DNA of 64,000 nt from JAXLXE01 sp046328115. Lineage in GTDB: Bacteria > Chloroflexota > UBA6077 > JACCZL01. Position 1 is the stretch's first letter. Each line of letters opens with the position of its first letter. Location: assembly GCA_046328115.1 (NCBI GenBank), contig JAXLXE010000003.1, forward strand, positions 806,001 to 870,000, given 5' to 3'. Below, in pieces: positions 44,037-53,311 of the stretch. Under the pieces are notes generated by a model. That model worked only from the letters and a program-made list of their open reading frames with translations, made no database searches and was not told the DNA's origin. The position numbers and the translations under genes are program-made.

Positions 44037-45310
44037 TGTTGAGCCAGTTCTACCCGCCCACGGTGGGTGGTGAGGAACGCCACGTGCAGACGTTAAGCCG
44101 GGAGCTTGCGGGCCGCGGACACGCGGTCGCCGTTGCCACCGTCTGGCATGAGGGCCTCCCCGAGTGGGAGGATGACAACGGAGTCAGCGTTCATCGCATA
44201 CGCGGAACCGCGCAACGCATTGGTGCGTTTTACAGCGAGTCTGAGCGTCGGCACGTCCCGCCCCTGCCGGACCCGGAGCTCGTCCGCGGACTGATGCGCG
44301 TGGTTGCCGCCGAGCGACCGGAGATTGTGCATGCACACAACTGGCTGGTCCACTCATTCCTCCCGATCAAGCGCTGGAGCGGCGCGGCCCTGGTGATGAG
44401 CCTGCACGATTTCAGCCTGGTGTGTGCTACGAAGAACCTGATGTGGCGGGACCAGCGGGTGTGCGAGGGCCCATCGCTCCGGCGTTGCGTGCCCTGCGTT
44501 GGGGTGCACTATGGCTCAGTGAAGGGGCTGCCGACACTCGCTGCTAACTCGGCCATGCGTGGGGCCGCCGGTCTGGCGGTGGACCTGTTCCTTCCGGTCA
44601 GCAATGCCACGGCCCTGGGGAACGGCCTGCGCCCGGGTGTGGACCCGTATCTGGTGGTACCGAATTTTGTGCCGGACGCCGTTGGCGCTCGGCCGCGCGC
44701 TGCATTCGACGAAGATAGGCAGGTTGCGAAGTATCTGGCGGGGCTTCCTGATCGGGAGTTTCTGTTGTTCGTTGCCGACGTGCGACGTCTGAAGGGGATC
44801 GGGGTGCTGCTCTCCGCCTATGCACGTCTCACCAATGCGCCGCCGCTAGTGTTGATCGGGCGACGCTGCGTCGATACTCCGGGGACGCTGCCCGATAACG
44901 TGCTCATGATGGAGAGCTGGCCCCACGCGGCCGTCTTGGCGGCTTGGCGGCGCTGCATGTTTGGCCTGCTGCCATCCATCTGGATGGAGCCGTTCGGCAT
45001 CGTGGCGCTCGAGGCCATGTCCGCGGGCAGACCGTTCGTAGCGTCCCGCATTGGTGGCTTGGCCGACGTGGTTGAGGACGGCGTCACCGGGATTCTGGCC
45101 ACGCCGGGCGATACGGACGGGCTGGCGCGCGCGATGCGGCGGTTGATCGACGACCGCGCGCTACGCACCGCCATGGGGGCCGCCGCCGTGACGCGGCTCG
45201 AGCAGTTTCGGGCGACAGCCGTGGTCCCGCGGTTCGAGGCGGCGTACGTGGACGTTCTGGCCCGCCGCGCGGCGCAACCGGGCGGTGAACAGCGGGTGGC
45301 CGCCTCTTGA
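44024..45310 (+). CDS. Glycosyltransferase, GT4 family
   Basis: 428 aa, GTG 44024 within the end of the previous gene. RVLMLSQFYPPTVGGEERHV opens the acceptor domain. Also IVHAHNWLVHSFLPIKRW, LVMSLHDFSLVCATKNLM with CEGPSLRRCVPCVGVHYG, a cysteine-containing loop seen in a subset of GT4 enzymes. The donor side is LLFVADVRRLKGIGVLLSAY and GLLPSIWMEPFGIVALEAMS, with GRPFVASRIGGLADVVEDG. Stop/start overlap of 4 bp (TTGA) with the membrane protein that follows. Confidence 0.93.
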   Translation: MRVLMLSQFYPPTVGGEERHVQTLSRELAGRGHAVAVATVWHEGLPEWEDDNGVSVHRIRGTAQRIGAFYSESERRHVPPLPDPELVRGLMRVVAAERPEIVHAHNWLVHSFLPIKRWSGAALVMSLHDFSLVCATKNLMWRDQRVCEGPSLRRCVPCVGVHYGSVKGLPTLAANSAMRGAAGLAVDLFLPVSNATALGNGLRPGVDPYLVVPNFVPDAVGARPRAAFDEDRQVAKYLAGLPDREFLLFVADVRRLKGIGVLLSAYARLTNAPPLVLIGRRCVDTPGTLPDNVLMMESWPHAAVLAAWRRCMFGLLPSIWMEPFGIVALEAMSAGRPFVASRIGGLADVVEDGVTGILATPGDTDGLARAMRRLIDDRALRTAMGAAAVTRLEQFRATAVVPRFEAAYVDVLARRAAQPGGEQRVAAS

Positions 45311-47172
45311 GCGCCGCGTTGGGGGACGGCGGTGTCACGGCCCGTCCGCTCGCGAGTTCCCGGCGGCGGTCGATCGACGCGTCCCGGGAACAGGTGTGGG
45401 GCTGGCTACCGGCCATCTCAGTAATTGTGAGCCTGGGGCTCGCGCTCGTGGCCGTGGCCGATGCCAGGGCCCGGGAGAGCGTGCCGGACGCGGAGCTACT
45501 CTTCTGGCTGGGCGTCGTCACGATCTTCACGCCTATCGCGGCGCGATTGGGGTGGGGCGGTGCGAGCCGCGCCGAGACCTTCGGGATCGTCGCAATACTG
45601 GCTCTATTGCTGTATGCCGTGAAGCTGCTGCACAGTCCCGCTGAACTGACGTTCCCAGACGAGTTCTACCACTGGCGCACCACTGACGATATCGTGCGGA
45701 GCCGGAGCCTGTTCCAGCCCAATCCGCTCCTGCCCGTTAGCGCGCTCTACCCGGGCCTGGATGCGGCCACGTCCGCGCTGGCCAGCGTCAGCGGACTTGG
45801 CATCTTTGGATCCGGCGTGGTGCTGATTGCCGCGGCGCGGCTGGTACTGGTGCTGGCGCTGTTCCTGCTGTTCGAGCATGTCAGCGGATCCACCTGGGCC
45901 GGCGGGATCGCGGCCAGCATCTACGCGGCGAATCCCAACTTCGTGTTCTTCGGCGCGGCGTTCAAGTACGAGTCGCTGGGGTTGGCGCTGGCGGCGCTCA
46001 CCGTGTACGCGGTCGCGGCACGTGAGCGCGCGGAGAACGATGCCCGCATCGGGCTGACTATCGTGGCGTTTCTGGCGGTCGCGGCAACGGTGACCACCCA
46101 CCATCTGACCTCTTACCTGCTCACGACGTTTCTCGTCCTGTGGACGTTGGTGCGCGCCGTCTGGCCCCGTCCCGCTGACGCGGAGGTGCCGCCCGGTCCG
46201 GGCGGCGTGGCTCTGCTGGCGCTGGTTGCCAGCGCGGCCTGGCTTATCTACGTGGCAATCGTGACGGTTGGCTACGTGCTGCCGTCCGTCCGTGGCGCGA
46301 TAACCGAGATCGTGCGGATGATCAATCAGGAGCCGGATGCGGGCCGCGAGCTTTTCCGCTCCTCCTCGGGCCAGCTCGCCCCGCTGTGGGAACGCGTGTG
46401 TGGCCTGGGCGGGACGCTCCTGGTGATGCTGGGACTACCCGTGGGGTTGCTCCGCGTCTGGAAAGTGCATCGTCACCAGGCCATTGCCGTCAGTCTCGCG
46501 CTGGCGGCCGTGGCGTACCCGCTGAGCCTGTCCGGTCGGCTCACGGTGCGGGGCTGGGAGATCGCGAACCGCGCTACGGAGTTCCTCTTCGTGGGGGTGG
46601 GGTTCACGCTCGCGATCGCCGCCGTGTGGATGCTGCGGGATGGCCGGCTCTCGGGGCTCAGGCGAGCCGCGTTCACCGTGGCTGCCACCGTCGTGTTTAT
46701 CGGCGGCGTGATCGCTGGCTGGCCGCCGGCCTGGCGCCTCCCCTGGCCGTATCTGGTGGACGCTGGCCCACGGTCAATTGAACCGGAGGGCGTGACCGCG
46801 GCGTACTGGACGGCGGAGAGTCTCGGGCGCGGCCGCGTCATCGGCGCGGACAAGGTGAACATGTTCCTCATGGGCTCGTACGGTGGGCAGGCCGTGACGC
46901 ACACATTGAGCGGCGGCGTCAACGCGCACTGGATCATCTTTGCGCGCAAGACGGGGGGCGACCCAGAGCGGCTGCTCCGACGCGGGAAGGTTGAGTACCT
47001 GGCGGTGGACCAGCGGCTGGGTACCGTGCCCCTGCTGGCCAAGCGCTACTACGCCGACACCGAGATGGACGTGGCGCTGGACAAGTTCAATCATCTCGAC
47101 GGCGTGAGCCGGCTGTTCGATAGTGGCGGAATCGTCATCTATGACGTGCGGGTGCTGAGCCGTGGTCAGTGA
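45307..47172 (+). CDS. Polytopic membrane protein, glycan polymerase or GT39-like candidate
   Basis: 621 aa, TTG start at 45307. About 12 hydrophobic segments between residues 36 and 480, for example AISVIVSLGLALVAVADA, AETFGIVAILALLLYAVKLL, VVLIAAARLVLVLALFLLF, LLALVASAAWLIYVAIVTV. An extracytoplasmic loop carries FPDEFYHWRTTDDIVRSR after the third helix, a GT-C-like acidic first loop (DEFYH). A soluble C-terminal domain (485-621) has EPEGVTAAYWTAESLGRGRV and DQRLGTVPLLAKRYYADTEM. It is a candidate Wzy polymerase or polyprenyl-phosphate-dependent transferase; which one cannot be decided from sequence alone. Confidence 0.75.
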   Translation: MSAALGDGGVTARPLASSRRRSIDASREQVWGWLPAISVIVSLGLALVAVADARARESVPDAELLFWLGVVTIFTPIAARLGWGGASRAETFGIVAILALLLYAVKLLHSPAELTFPDEFYHWRTTDDIVRSRSLFQPNPLLPVSALYPGLDAATSALASVSGLGIFGSGVVLIAAARLVLVLALFLLFEHVSGSTWAGGIAASIYAANPNFVFFGAAFKYESLGLALAALTVYAVAARERAENDARIGLTIVAFLAVAATVTTHHLTSYLLTTFLVLWTLVRAVWPRPADAEVPPGPGGVALLALVASAAWLIYVAIVTVGYVLPSVRGAITEIVRMINQEPDAGRELFRSSSGQLAPLWERVCGLGGTLLVMLGLPVGLLRVWKVHRHQAIAVSLALAAVAYPLSLSGRLTVRGWEIANRATEFLFVGVGFTLAIAAVWMLRDGRLSGLRRAAFTVAATVVFIGGVIAGWPPAWRLPWPYLVDAGPRSIEPEGVTAAYWTAESLGRGRVIGADKVNMFLMGSYGGQAVTHTLSGGVNAHWIIFARKTGGDPERLLRRGKVEYLAVDQRLGTVPLLAKRYYADTEMDVALDKFNHLDGVSRLFDSGGIVIYDVRVLSRGQ

Positions 47173-47178
47173 CTCGTG

Positions 47179-47985
47179 ATGGCTAGCTCTCGTGATCTGG
47201 CGGCGGCCGTTGCGCTGGCGTTGGCGGCTGCCGTGGCCGCACTGGTTGGCATCGGCGGGCCGGTCCAGGCGGTGCTCGGCATCTGTCTCGTGGTGTTGCT
47301 CCCCGGGTACACACTGGTGGCCGTGCTGCTCCCGCCGTCCAGCGCCGGTCTGCCAGAGCGTGTGGTCCTGAGCGTTGGATCCAGTCTTGCCATTGCCGCC
47401 GTTGGGGGCGTGCTGCTTCACCTGGCGTTGCTCCCCGTGGACCGGGTGACGTGGACCGGGTTGCTGGTTCTGGTCACGCTTGGCCTGGCAGGGGTTGGCG
47501 TTCTGCGACGCTCGAGGCCGCCTGCCCTGGATCGGGAAGCCCCTCGCCCCGTGGAGTTTTCGCTGGCGCAGACCTTGCCGATGCTGGCCGGGCCTTTTGG
47601 CGCCGTGTTGATCCTCCTGAGCGTTGGAGCCATGGCGCTGCGGAGCGCCGCGAACGCGAGTGCCCAGGGCTTCACGCAGCTCTGGATGCTCCCGGATGAG
47701 GCGAACCCGGGTGTGGTCCGCCTGGGCATCCGCAGCTACGAGCATCGATCCAGCCAGTTCCGTCTGCAGCTCGATGCTGAGGATGAGGTCCTCGCGCAGT
47801 GGCCCAGCATTACGCTGGCCCCCGGCGAGACGTGGGAGACGCGCGCGGTTCCATCTGCCGATCTGAATCCCGCGGTTCCGCTGGAGGCGACCCTGTATCG
47901 CGGTGACCGTCCAGATGTGGTGTATCGCCAGGTGACCACCTGGCCCGCCGAACTGGTGGGACGATCCGACCAGCAGGCACCCTGA
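47179..47985 (+). CDS. DUF1616 membrane protein
   Basis: 268 aa from ATG 47179, 6 bp after the preceding stop. Four to five N-terminal helices, starting AVALALAAAVAALVGIGG then FLPG-like VLLPGYTLVAVLLPP, SLAIAAVGGVLLHLALLP and AVLILLSVGAMALRS. A C-terminal soluble beta domain follows (WMLPDEANPGVVRLGIRSYE, LAPGETWETRAVP). This matches DUF1616, found next to surface-polymer and S-layer glycan genes. It probably sits with the polymerase candidate encoded before it. A 70-bp gap follows, the longest in the operon. Confidence 0.75.
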   Translation: MASSRDLAAAVALALAAAVAALVGIGGPVQAVLGICLVVLLPGYTLVAVLLPPSSAGLPERVVLSVGSSLAIAAVGGVLLHLALLPVDRVTWTGLLVLVTLGLAGVGVLRRSRPPALDREAPRPVEFSLAQTLPMLAGPFGAVLILLSVGAMALRSAANASAQGFTQLWMLPDEANPGVVRLGIRSYEHRSSQFRLQLDAEDEVLAQWPSITLAPGETWETRAVPSADLNPAVPLEATLYRGDRPDVVYRQVTTWPAELVGRSDQQAP

Positions 47986-48055
47986 ACGCGGCGCGGCACG
48001 AGTTGTTCGGACGGGACGGGTTAGGACCGGTCTTAGGCGGCCCACGGAGACAGCC

Positions 48056-49156
48056 GTGGCTCGGCAAAACCCCGTGAGGCATCCACGCGTCAGCATCATC
48101 GTGAACAATTTCAACTACGAGCGTTACGTTGGGGCGGCCATCGAGAGCGCATTGGCGCAGCGCTATCCACACGTGGACGTGATCGTGGTGGATGACGGCT
48201 CCACGGATGGCTCGCGGCAGGTCATCGATCGATACGCTGGCCAGGCGCGGATTCTGTTCAAGCCCAACGCTGGTCAGGCATCCGCCTTCAACGCGGGTTT
48301 CGCGGCGAGCAGCGGGGACTACGTGCTGTTTCTCGACGCGGATGACGTGCTGCTCCCGGATGCCATGGATGTGGTTATGGCGGCAGCGGTGAGGAACCCG
48401 CGCGCCTCCAAGATCCAGTACCGGATGGCAATTGTCGATGAGCACGGGCGACAAACGGGCGCCATCACGCCCTCCGAACACCTGCCACGGGTCAGCGGTG
48501 ATGTGTCGCGCCAGGTGGTCACGTCCCCCTATGACATGACCTGGATGGCCACGAGCGCCAACGTGTTCTCGGCCGCGGCGCTGCGCGCCATCATGCCCGT
48601 GCCAGAACATGTCTACGGCCGCGTGGGGGCAGATTGGTACGTGGGATTCCTCACCCCGCTCCTCGGTGAGGTGGAGTTCCTGGATGACGTGGGCGCGCTC
48701 TACCGTGTTCACCAGTCGAACAACTACCAGGTTCAGCAGCCCGTGGTGAACGTGGCCGCCGTGCGCCAGACGCTTGCGTACATGGACAAGACGGTGCCAT
48801 TCATCGTGAGGTTGGCTCGGGCCCGGGGTGTGCCGGGATGCCCGGTCGCGTCGCGTGATCTGCTCTCGGTCTCGCACGTCGCGAATCGGATGATCTCGCT
48901 CCGGCTAGATCCGGCTGGCCACCCGACGCGTGGCGACACGCGGGCTGGCCTGCTCGTGCAGGGTATCCGCGCGGCGGTCCGTCGGGCGGACGTGACGCCG
49001 GCGATGAAGCTGATGTTCGTGCTGTGGTTCGCCGCCATGGCCGCGGTGCCGTGTCACCTGGCCGAGCGTCTGGCCGTGTACTTTCTGTATCCGGAGCGAC
49101 GACCGGCGGTAAACGCGGTCCTGGGCCGGCTGCACCGCGCCGGCGGCGCGCGATGA
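48056..49156 (+). CDS. Glycosyltransferase family 2
   Basis: 366 aa, GTG 48056. RVSIIVNNFNYERYVGAAIE, VDVIVVDDGSTDGSRQVIDR, ILFKPNAGQASAFNAGFAAS and YVLFLDADDVLLPDAM give a classic GT-A core with the D-A-D-D metal site. RVHQSNNYQVQ follows. C-terminal part has hydrophobic MKLMFVLWFAAMAAVPCHLA that may be membrane associated. It follows the 70-bp gap after the DUF1616 gene, perhaps a new transcript start. Its stop overlaps the next GT by 4 bp (ATGA). Confidence 0.93.
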   Translation: MARQNPVRHPRVSIIVNNFNYERYVGAAIESALAQRYPHVDVIVVDDGSTDGSRQVIDRYAGQARILFKPNAGQASAFNAGFAASSGDYVLFLDADDVLLPDAMDVVMAAAVRNPRASKIQYRMAIVDEHGRQTGAITPSEHLPRVSGDVSRQVVTSPYDMTWMATSANVFSAAALRAIMPVPEHVYGRVGADWYVGFLTPLLGEVEFLDDVGALYRVHQSNNYQVQQPVVNVAAVRQTLAYMDKTVPFIVRLARARGVPGCPVASRDLLSVSHVANRMISLRLDPAGHPTRGDTRAGLLVQGIRAAVRRADVTPAMKLMFVLWFAAMAAVPCHLAERLAVYFLYPERRPAVNAVLGRLHRAGGAR

Positions 49157-50418
49157 GAATTCTGATGGTGGCGCCGCGGGTGCCACGGCCACGGGCGCCG
49201 GGCGGTCCGGCGATTGTGATGTACGCTCAGCTCAAGGGCCTGTTGAGGAGGAACCAGATCACGTTGATCTGCCGCGGACGGGCGGATGACGTGAACCGCG
49301 CGGCTCTCGCGGACTGGCGGCGCGAGGGCGTGGACTGCCGCGCGGTCTGGTGGCCGGAGCCCAGGGGCCTGGCGCTCTGGCGCCGCCGAGCGTCCCTGGC
49401 GGCACTCTGGGCGCGCACCGACTGGCCCTGGCTGACCGTGCTGAACTGGTCACGCGGGATGCAACGCGCAATCGATGAAGCGCTGGCGACCACCCAGTTC
49501 GACGTGGTCTCCGTGGAGGACAAGGCGGAGCTAGGGGCGTACCGATTTCAGACCGATGCTCCGCTGGCGCTGACGGAGCACGAGGTGCGGCATCCGCGGC
49601 CGCCGGCGTGGGCTGGCGCTGCCCTACGCGGCCCCCGAGCGCTGGCGGCGGAGGTGGACTGGTGGCGCTGGCGCGGCTTTCAGCGGCGGGTTTGGGGGAA
49701 GTTCCACCGGATCCACGCCTTCACGGACCATGACGCGCGCGGCATTCTCGGGTTGGCGCCCGAGGTGGCGGGACGCGTCCTGGTGAATCCGTTCGGCGTG
49801 GAGGTGCCGCCCCCGCCGAATCCCATCGCAGAGGTTCCAGAGAGCCTGGTATTCGTGGGGAGTTTTGGGCACCAGCCAAACGTGGATGCGGCGCTGTGGC
49901 TGGGTCGTGAGATCATGCCGCGCTTACGAGCAAGGCGGCCTGGCGTCAAACTGACGCTGGTGGGCAGCATGCCGCCAGCGTCCGTCCGGGCGCTGGCGGG
50001 ACCGGACATCGAGGTGACCGGTGAGGTGCCGGAAGTGGAGCCGTACCTGGAACGCGCCGCGGTGGTCCTGGCGCCCGTGCGCGAAGGGGGTGGCCAGCGC
50101 GTCAAAGTGCTTCAGGGGCTCGCCATGGGCCGGGCGGTGGTGACGACGTCGCTCGGTGCGGAGGGGATCGATCTGTCGACGGCGGATGGTCCGTTCCTGG
50201 TGGTTGCAGATGGCGCGGACGAGATCGCGGCGTCGGCGGCGCGGCTGCTCGACGACCCGATTCAGCGGCGGGAGCTGGCTGCGCGCGCTCGAGACTACGT
50301 GTCGCGGCATCACACGCCTGAGGCGTTCGCGGCGCGGATGGAATCCAGCTACCGCGCGCTGGCGGAAGATCTGGGACTCGGTCCGAACACGACGATCGTC
50401 GGCGAGGCACGATTGTGA
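49153..50418 (+). CDS. Glycosyltransferase, GT4 family
   Basis: 421 aa from ATG 49153, which overlaps the preceding stop by 4 bp; a frame from 49024 runs antisense-like into the earlier gene and is discarded. RILMVAPRVPRPRAPGGPA, DVVSVEDKAELGAYRFQTD, IHAFTDHDARGILGLAPEV, LVFVGSFGHQPNVDAALWLG and VLAPVREGGGQRVKVLQGLA. The GGGQR-K-L-x-A-MA motif marks the GT4 subgroup that uses a downstream glutamine/arginine in place of the E-x7-E pair. The stop overlaps the deacetylase start (GTGA). Confidence 0.92.
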   Translation: MRILMVAPRVPRPRAPGGPAIVMYAQLKGLLRRNQITLICRGRADDVNRAALADWRREGVDCRAVWWPEPRGLALWRRRASLAALWARTDWPWLTVLNWSRGMQRAIDEALATTQFDVVSVEDKAELGAYRFQTDAPLALTEHEVRHPRPPAWAGAALRGPRALAAEVDWWRWRGFQRRVWGKFHRIHAFTDHDARGILGLAPEVAGRVLVNPFGVEVPPPPNPIAEVPESLVFVGSFGHQPNVDAALWLGREIMPRLRARRPGVKLTLVGSMPPASVRALAGPDIEVTGEVPEVEPYLERAAVVLAPVREGGGQRVKVLQGLAMGRAVVTTSLGAEGIDLSTADGPFLVVADGADEIAASAARLLDDPIQRRELAARARDYVSRHHTPEAFAARMESSYRALAEDLGLGPNTTIVGEARL

Positions 50419-51176
50419 GCCGCGGCGTGCCGATCCTGATGTACCATCAGGTGACGCGACGGCCAGACCCTGGGTTTCGCAAATACGCGGTCGGCGATGT
50501 GGCGTTTTCTCGGCAGATGCGCTGGCTGGGGCTGGCCCGCTACACGGCGTACACCATGGATGATCTCCTGGCGGCGCGGGAGCGCGGACGGACGCTCCCA
50601 CCGCGGTCCGTGATCATCACATTTGACGATGGCTTCCGCGACTGTCTCGATTCCGCGGTGCCGGCGCTTGCCCGGCACAGATTCACCGCGACGTTTTTTG
50701 TGGTGACGGGGCTCATGGGGGAGCACAGCGCCTGGCTGGTCTCCGAGCGTGGGCTCTCACTCGCGTTGATGGACTGGCATGCCGCGCGCGAGCTCGAGCA
50801 GCACGGATTTCGCTGCGAGTCCCACTCTGTCACCCACCCGCGGCTCGCGGCGGTATCGACCGAGCGCTGCGCCGAGGAGCTCCGGGCGTCGCGGGATGCT
50901 CTCGCAGCGGAGCTTGGCCGCGACGTGCGCCACCTTGCCTATCCGTATGGGTCGTACAGCAGCGACGTGGCGGCCCAGGCGGTTGCCACGGGCTACGCCA
51001 CGGCCTGCACCGTTGACCCGGGACTGTCAGGCGCGGAGTCGCTGCACGCGCTGCGGCGGCTGCACGTCTCCGGCTTTGACTCGCTGCTGGACTTCGCATG
51101 CCGGCTTCGATGGGGACTGAGCGCGCCTGAGCTGGTCGCGGCCGCCCGGGCGCGCCTGCGGCCGAGGAGTGGCTGA
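50415..51176 (+). CDS. Polysaccharide deacetylase (NodB-homology domain)
   Basis: 253 aa, GTG 50415. MYHQV (residue 9) opens the fold. Motif 1 TFDDG has Asp71-Asp72, motif 2 HSVTHP has His137 and His141, and motif 3 LAYPYGSYS follows: the complete CE4 metal and active-site set. It removes N- or O-acetyl groups from aminosugars. No signal peptide, so if cytoplasmic it acts on the lipid-linked intermediate before export. Coupled to GT genes on both sides by overlaps (4 and 8 bp). Confidence 0.93.
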   Translation: MSRGVPILMYHQVTRRPDPGFRKYAVGDVAFSRQMRWLGLARYTAYTMDDLLAARERGRTLPPRSVIITFDDGFRDCLDSAVPALARHRFTATFFVVTGLMGEHSAWLVSERGLSLALMDWHAARELEQHGFRCESHSVTHPRLAAVSTERCAEELRASRDALAAELGRDVRHLAYPYGSYSSDVAAQAVATGYATACTVDPGLSGAESLHALRRLHVSGFDSLLDFACRLRWGLSAPELVAAARARLRPRSG

Positions 51177-52188
51177 GGTGGGCGATCCCGCACTGAGCGT
51201 TGTCATCCCCACGTACCAGCGGAGAGATTCCGTGGTTCGTCTGCTCCGCTCGCTCTGCACGCAGACGTCGGAGGCCGCGGACTACGAGGTCATCGTGAGC
51301 GTTGACGGCTCCAATGACGGTACAGAGCGCGCGACCGCTGAGCTGGCAACGCCGTATGCCAAGGACACCATCTGGCAGCCGAACGCGGGCCGAGCCGCGG
51401 CTTGCAACGCGGGGATCCGCCGGGCGCGGGGCGAGATCGTGCTGCTCCTGGATGATGACATGGAGGCGGAGCAGGATCTCGTCCACGCGCACATCCAGGC
51501 CCATGAGGGCGCGGTGCCACTGGGCGTTGTGGGCGCCGTGCCGATCACGCTCGATCCAGGCGCGCCGCCCGTGGCCGCGTTCGTGGCCCAGAAGTTCAAC
51601 CAGCACCTCGCGACGCTTGCGGCTCCGGGCTACGTGTTCAAGCCCAACGACTTCTACAGCGGGAACTTCTCGATTCGCCGTGAGGACTTGATCCGAGTAG
51701 GCGGATACGACGAGGCGTTCACGATCTATGGCAACGAGGACGTTGAGCTGTTCCTGCGGCTTTCCGCCGCGGGCATCCGCTGCGTGTTCAGCACCCGCGC
51801 GGCGGCGCGGCAGCACTACACCAAGGGTGTTCGCGCCCTGCTCCGAGACAATCGCGCGAAGGGCCGAACGGCCGTGTTGCTGGCGGGCAAGCATCCGGAC
51901 GCGGTTGGGCAGATGAAGGTGGCCGGGTATCACCGAGGCTCAGCCCGTTGGCGGATGGCGCGGGAGGCGCTCCTCTGGGCCAGCGATCGGACGGCGATGA
52001 TTCCTCGGAGTGTAGCCACGGCGGCCGAATGGGCGGAACGGCTGTGGCCAGGGCGGCCGTGGCTGCCGTACGGGCTGCTGGTGGACTATTTCTTCTGGCT
52101 AGGCGTGCGCGACGCATCGCGCGGTACCGGATCACGCGTCCCGGCGCCGTCATTGACAGAGCCGAACGATGGAGCGGCGAATGCCTGA
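51169..52188 (+). CDS. Glycosyltransferase family 2
   Basis: 339 aa if GTG 51169 is used (8-bp overlap with the deacetylase gene); a GTG at 51178 is the alternative. ALSVVIPTYQRRDSVVRLLR, YEVIVSVDGSNDGTERATA, PNAGRAAACNAGIRRARGE and IVLLLDDDMEAEQD provide the GT-A core. The segment FYSGNFSIRREDLIRVGGYD with YGNEDVELFLRLSAAGIR gives the catalytic ED motif. Likely adds a backbone sugar. Overlap of 8 bp with the next GT. Confidence 0.93.
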   Translation: MAEVGDPALSVVIPTYQRRDSVVRLLRSLCTQTSEAADYEVIVSVDGSNDGTERATAELATPYAKDTIWQPNAGRAAACNAGIRRARGEIVLLLDDDMEAEQDLVHAHIQAHEGAVPLGVVGAVPITLDPGAPPVAAFVAQKFNQHLATLAAPGYVFKPNDFYSGNFSIRREDLIRVGGYDEAFTIYGNEDVELFLRLSAAGIRCVFSTRAAARQHYTKGVRALLRDNRAKGRTAVLLAGKHPDAVGQMKVAGYHRGSARWRMAREALLWASDRTAMIPRSVATAAEWAERLWPGRPWLPYGLLVDYFFWLGVRDASRGTGSRVPAPSLTEPNDGAANA

Positions 52189-53311
52189 GCGCGTGATGTA
52201 CTTCACGGATAGCGAGGGCTACGGAGGCGCGGAGCGCGCGCTGCTGATCCTGCTGGAGGGGCTGGATCGCGAGCGCTGGAGCCCCTCACTGGTGTGTCAC
52301 GACTCGCCGGGACTCGCTCGCGTCGTCGACGCGGCGCGGTCGCTAGACGTTCGCGTGCTGCTGGTGCCTCCGATGCCGCTGGGGCTGCGCGGCGCGGCCC
52401 GGCTCCCGTCGCTGTGGCGGGTGCTGGGCCGGGAACGCCCGTCCGTGTTTCATGCACACCTCACCTGGCCGCTCGGGTGCAAGCAAGCGCTGCTTGGTGC
52501 GATCGCGGCGCGGATTCCGGCGGTCTTCGCCACGTTGCAGTTGTTCGTCGATGCGCCGTACACGCGCTGGACCGGCGTCCAGCAGCGGTGGATTGCCCGC
52601 GGCCTGACCCGCTACATCGTGGTCTCAGCGGAGGTGGCGCGCCGGGTGCACGCCGCGTTCGGGATTGACCCGGGGCGGCTTGCCGTGGTCCACAACGCTG
52701 TGCCGATCCTGGAACGGTCAGACAACGCAACCGCGGCGGCACGCACGCCGTTCCCGGAGAACGGCAACCGGCCGGTGGTCTTCACCGCCGCTCGTCTGGA
52801 TCCCCAGAAGGGGCTGGACTACCTGATTGGCGCGGCCGCCCTTGTGCCTGAAGCCATGTTTCTGGTGGCTGGTGACGGCCCCGAGCGGGGCCGATTGGAC
52901 GCGCTGGTGCAAGATCGCGGATTGTCCGGGCGTGTGAAGCTCCTGGGCCATCGCGATGACGTTCCGGACCTGCTTGCGCGGTGTGACGTCTTCGTCCTCC
53001 CCTCCCTCTATGAGGGCCTGCCCCTCTCCGTGCTGGAGGCGATGGCGGCGGCCCGGCCGGTGGTGGCCACCGCGGTTGGTGGGACGGATGAAGCGGTGGC
53101 GGACGGAGAGACGGGCCTGCTCGTCCCGGCCAGGGACTCGGAAGCGCTGGCCAGTGGCATCCGACGCATACTGGGGGCCCCAGCGCTTGCGAGGCGACTC
53201 GCGGCGGCTGGCCGTGAGCGAGTGGAGCGGGAGTTCTCCGCCACGGCCATGGTTGCCCAGGTGACTGGGCTGTACGAGTCAGCACTGGCGCCCGGGGGAC
53301 GCTGCGCATGA
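52181..53311 (+). CDS. Glycosyltransferase, GT4 family
   Basis: 376 aa from ATG 52181, preceded by GGAG (52171-52174) at 6 nt; an ATG at 52169 lacks such a site. RVMYFTDSEGYGGAERALLI, SVFHAHLTWPLGCKQALLGA, LAVVHNAVPILERSDN. C-terminal PVVFTAARLDPQKGLDYLIG, MFLVAGDGPERGRLDALVQD, VFVLPSLYEGLPLSVLEAMA with the paired glutamates, then PVVATAVGGTDEAVADGETG. A canonical GT4. Overlaps the next gene by 4 bp. Confidence 0.95.
   Translation: MPERVMYFTDSEGYGGAERALLILLEGLDRERWSPSLVCHDSPGLARVVDAARSLDVRVLLVPPMPLGLRGAARLPSLWRVLGRERPSVFHAHLTWPLGCKQALLGAIAARIPAVFATLQLFVDAPYTRWTGVQQRWIARGLTRYIVVSAEVARRVHAAFGIDPGRLAVVHNAVPILERSDNATAAARTPFPENGNRPVVFTAARLDPQKGLDYLIGAAALVPEAMFLVAGDGPERGRLDALVQDRGLSGRVKLLGHRDDVPDLLARCDVFVLPSLYEGLPLSVLEAMAAARPVVATAVGGTDEAVADGETGLLVPARDSEALASGIRRILGAPALARRLAAAGRERVEREFSATAMVAQVTGLYESALAPGGRCA

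Noticed and set aside
46774..48114. 446-aa minus-strand open frame
   Set aside because: Antisense to the membrane protein and DUF1616 genes; composition is Gln/His/Arg-rich with no family.
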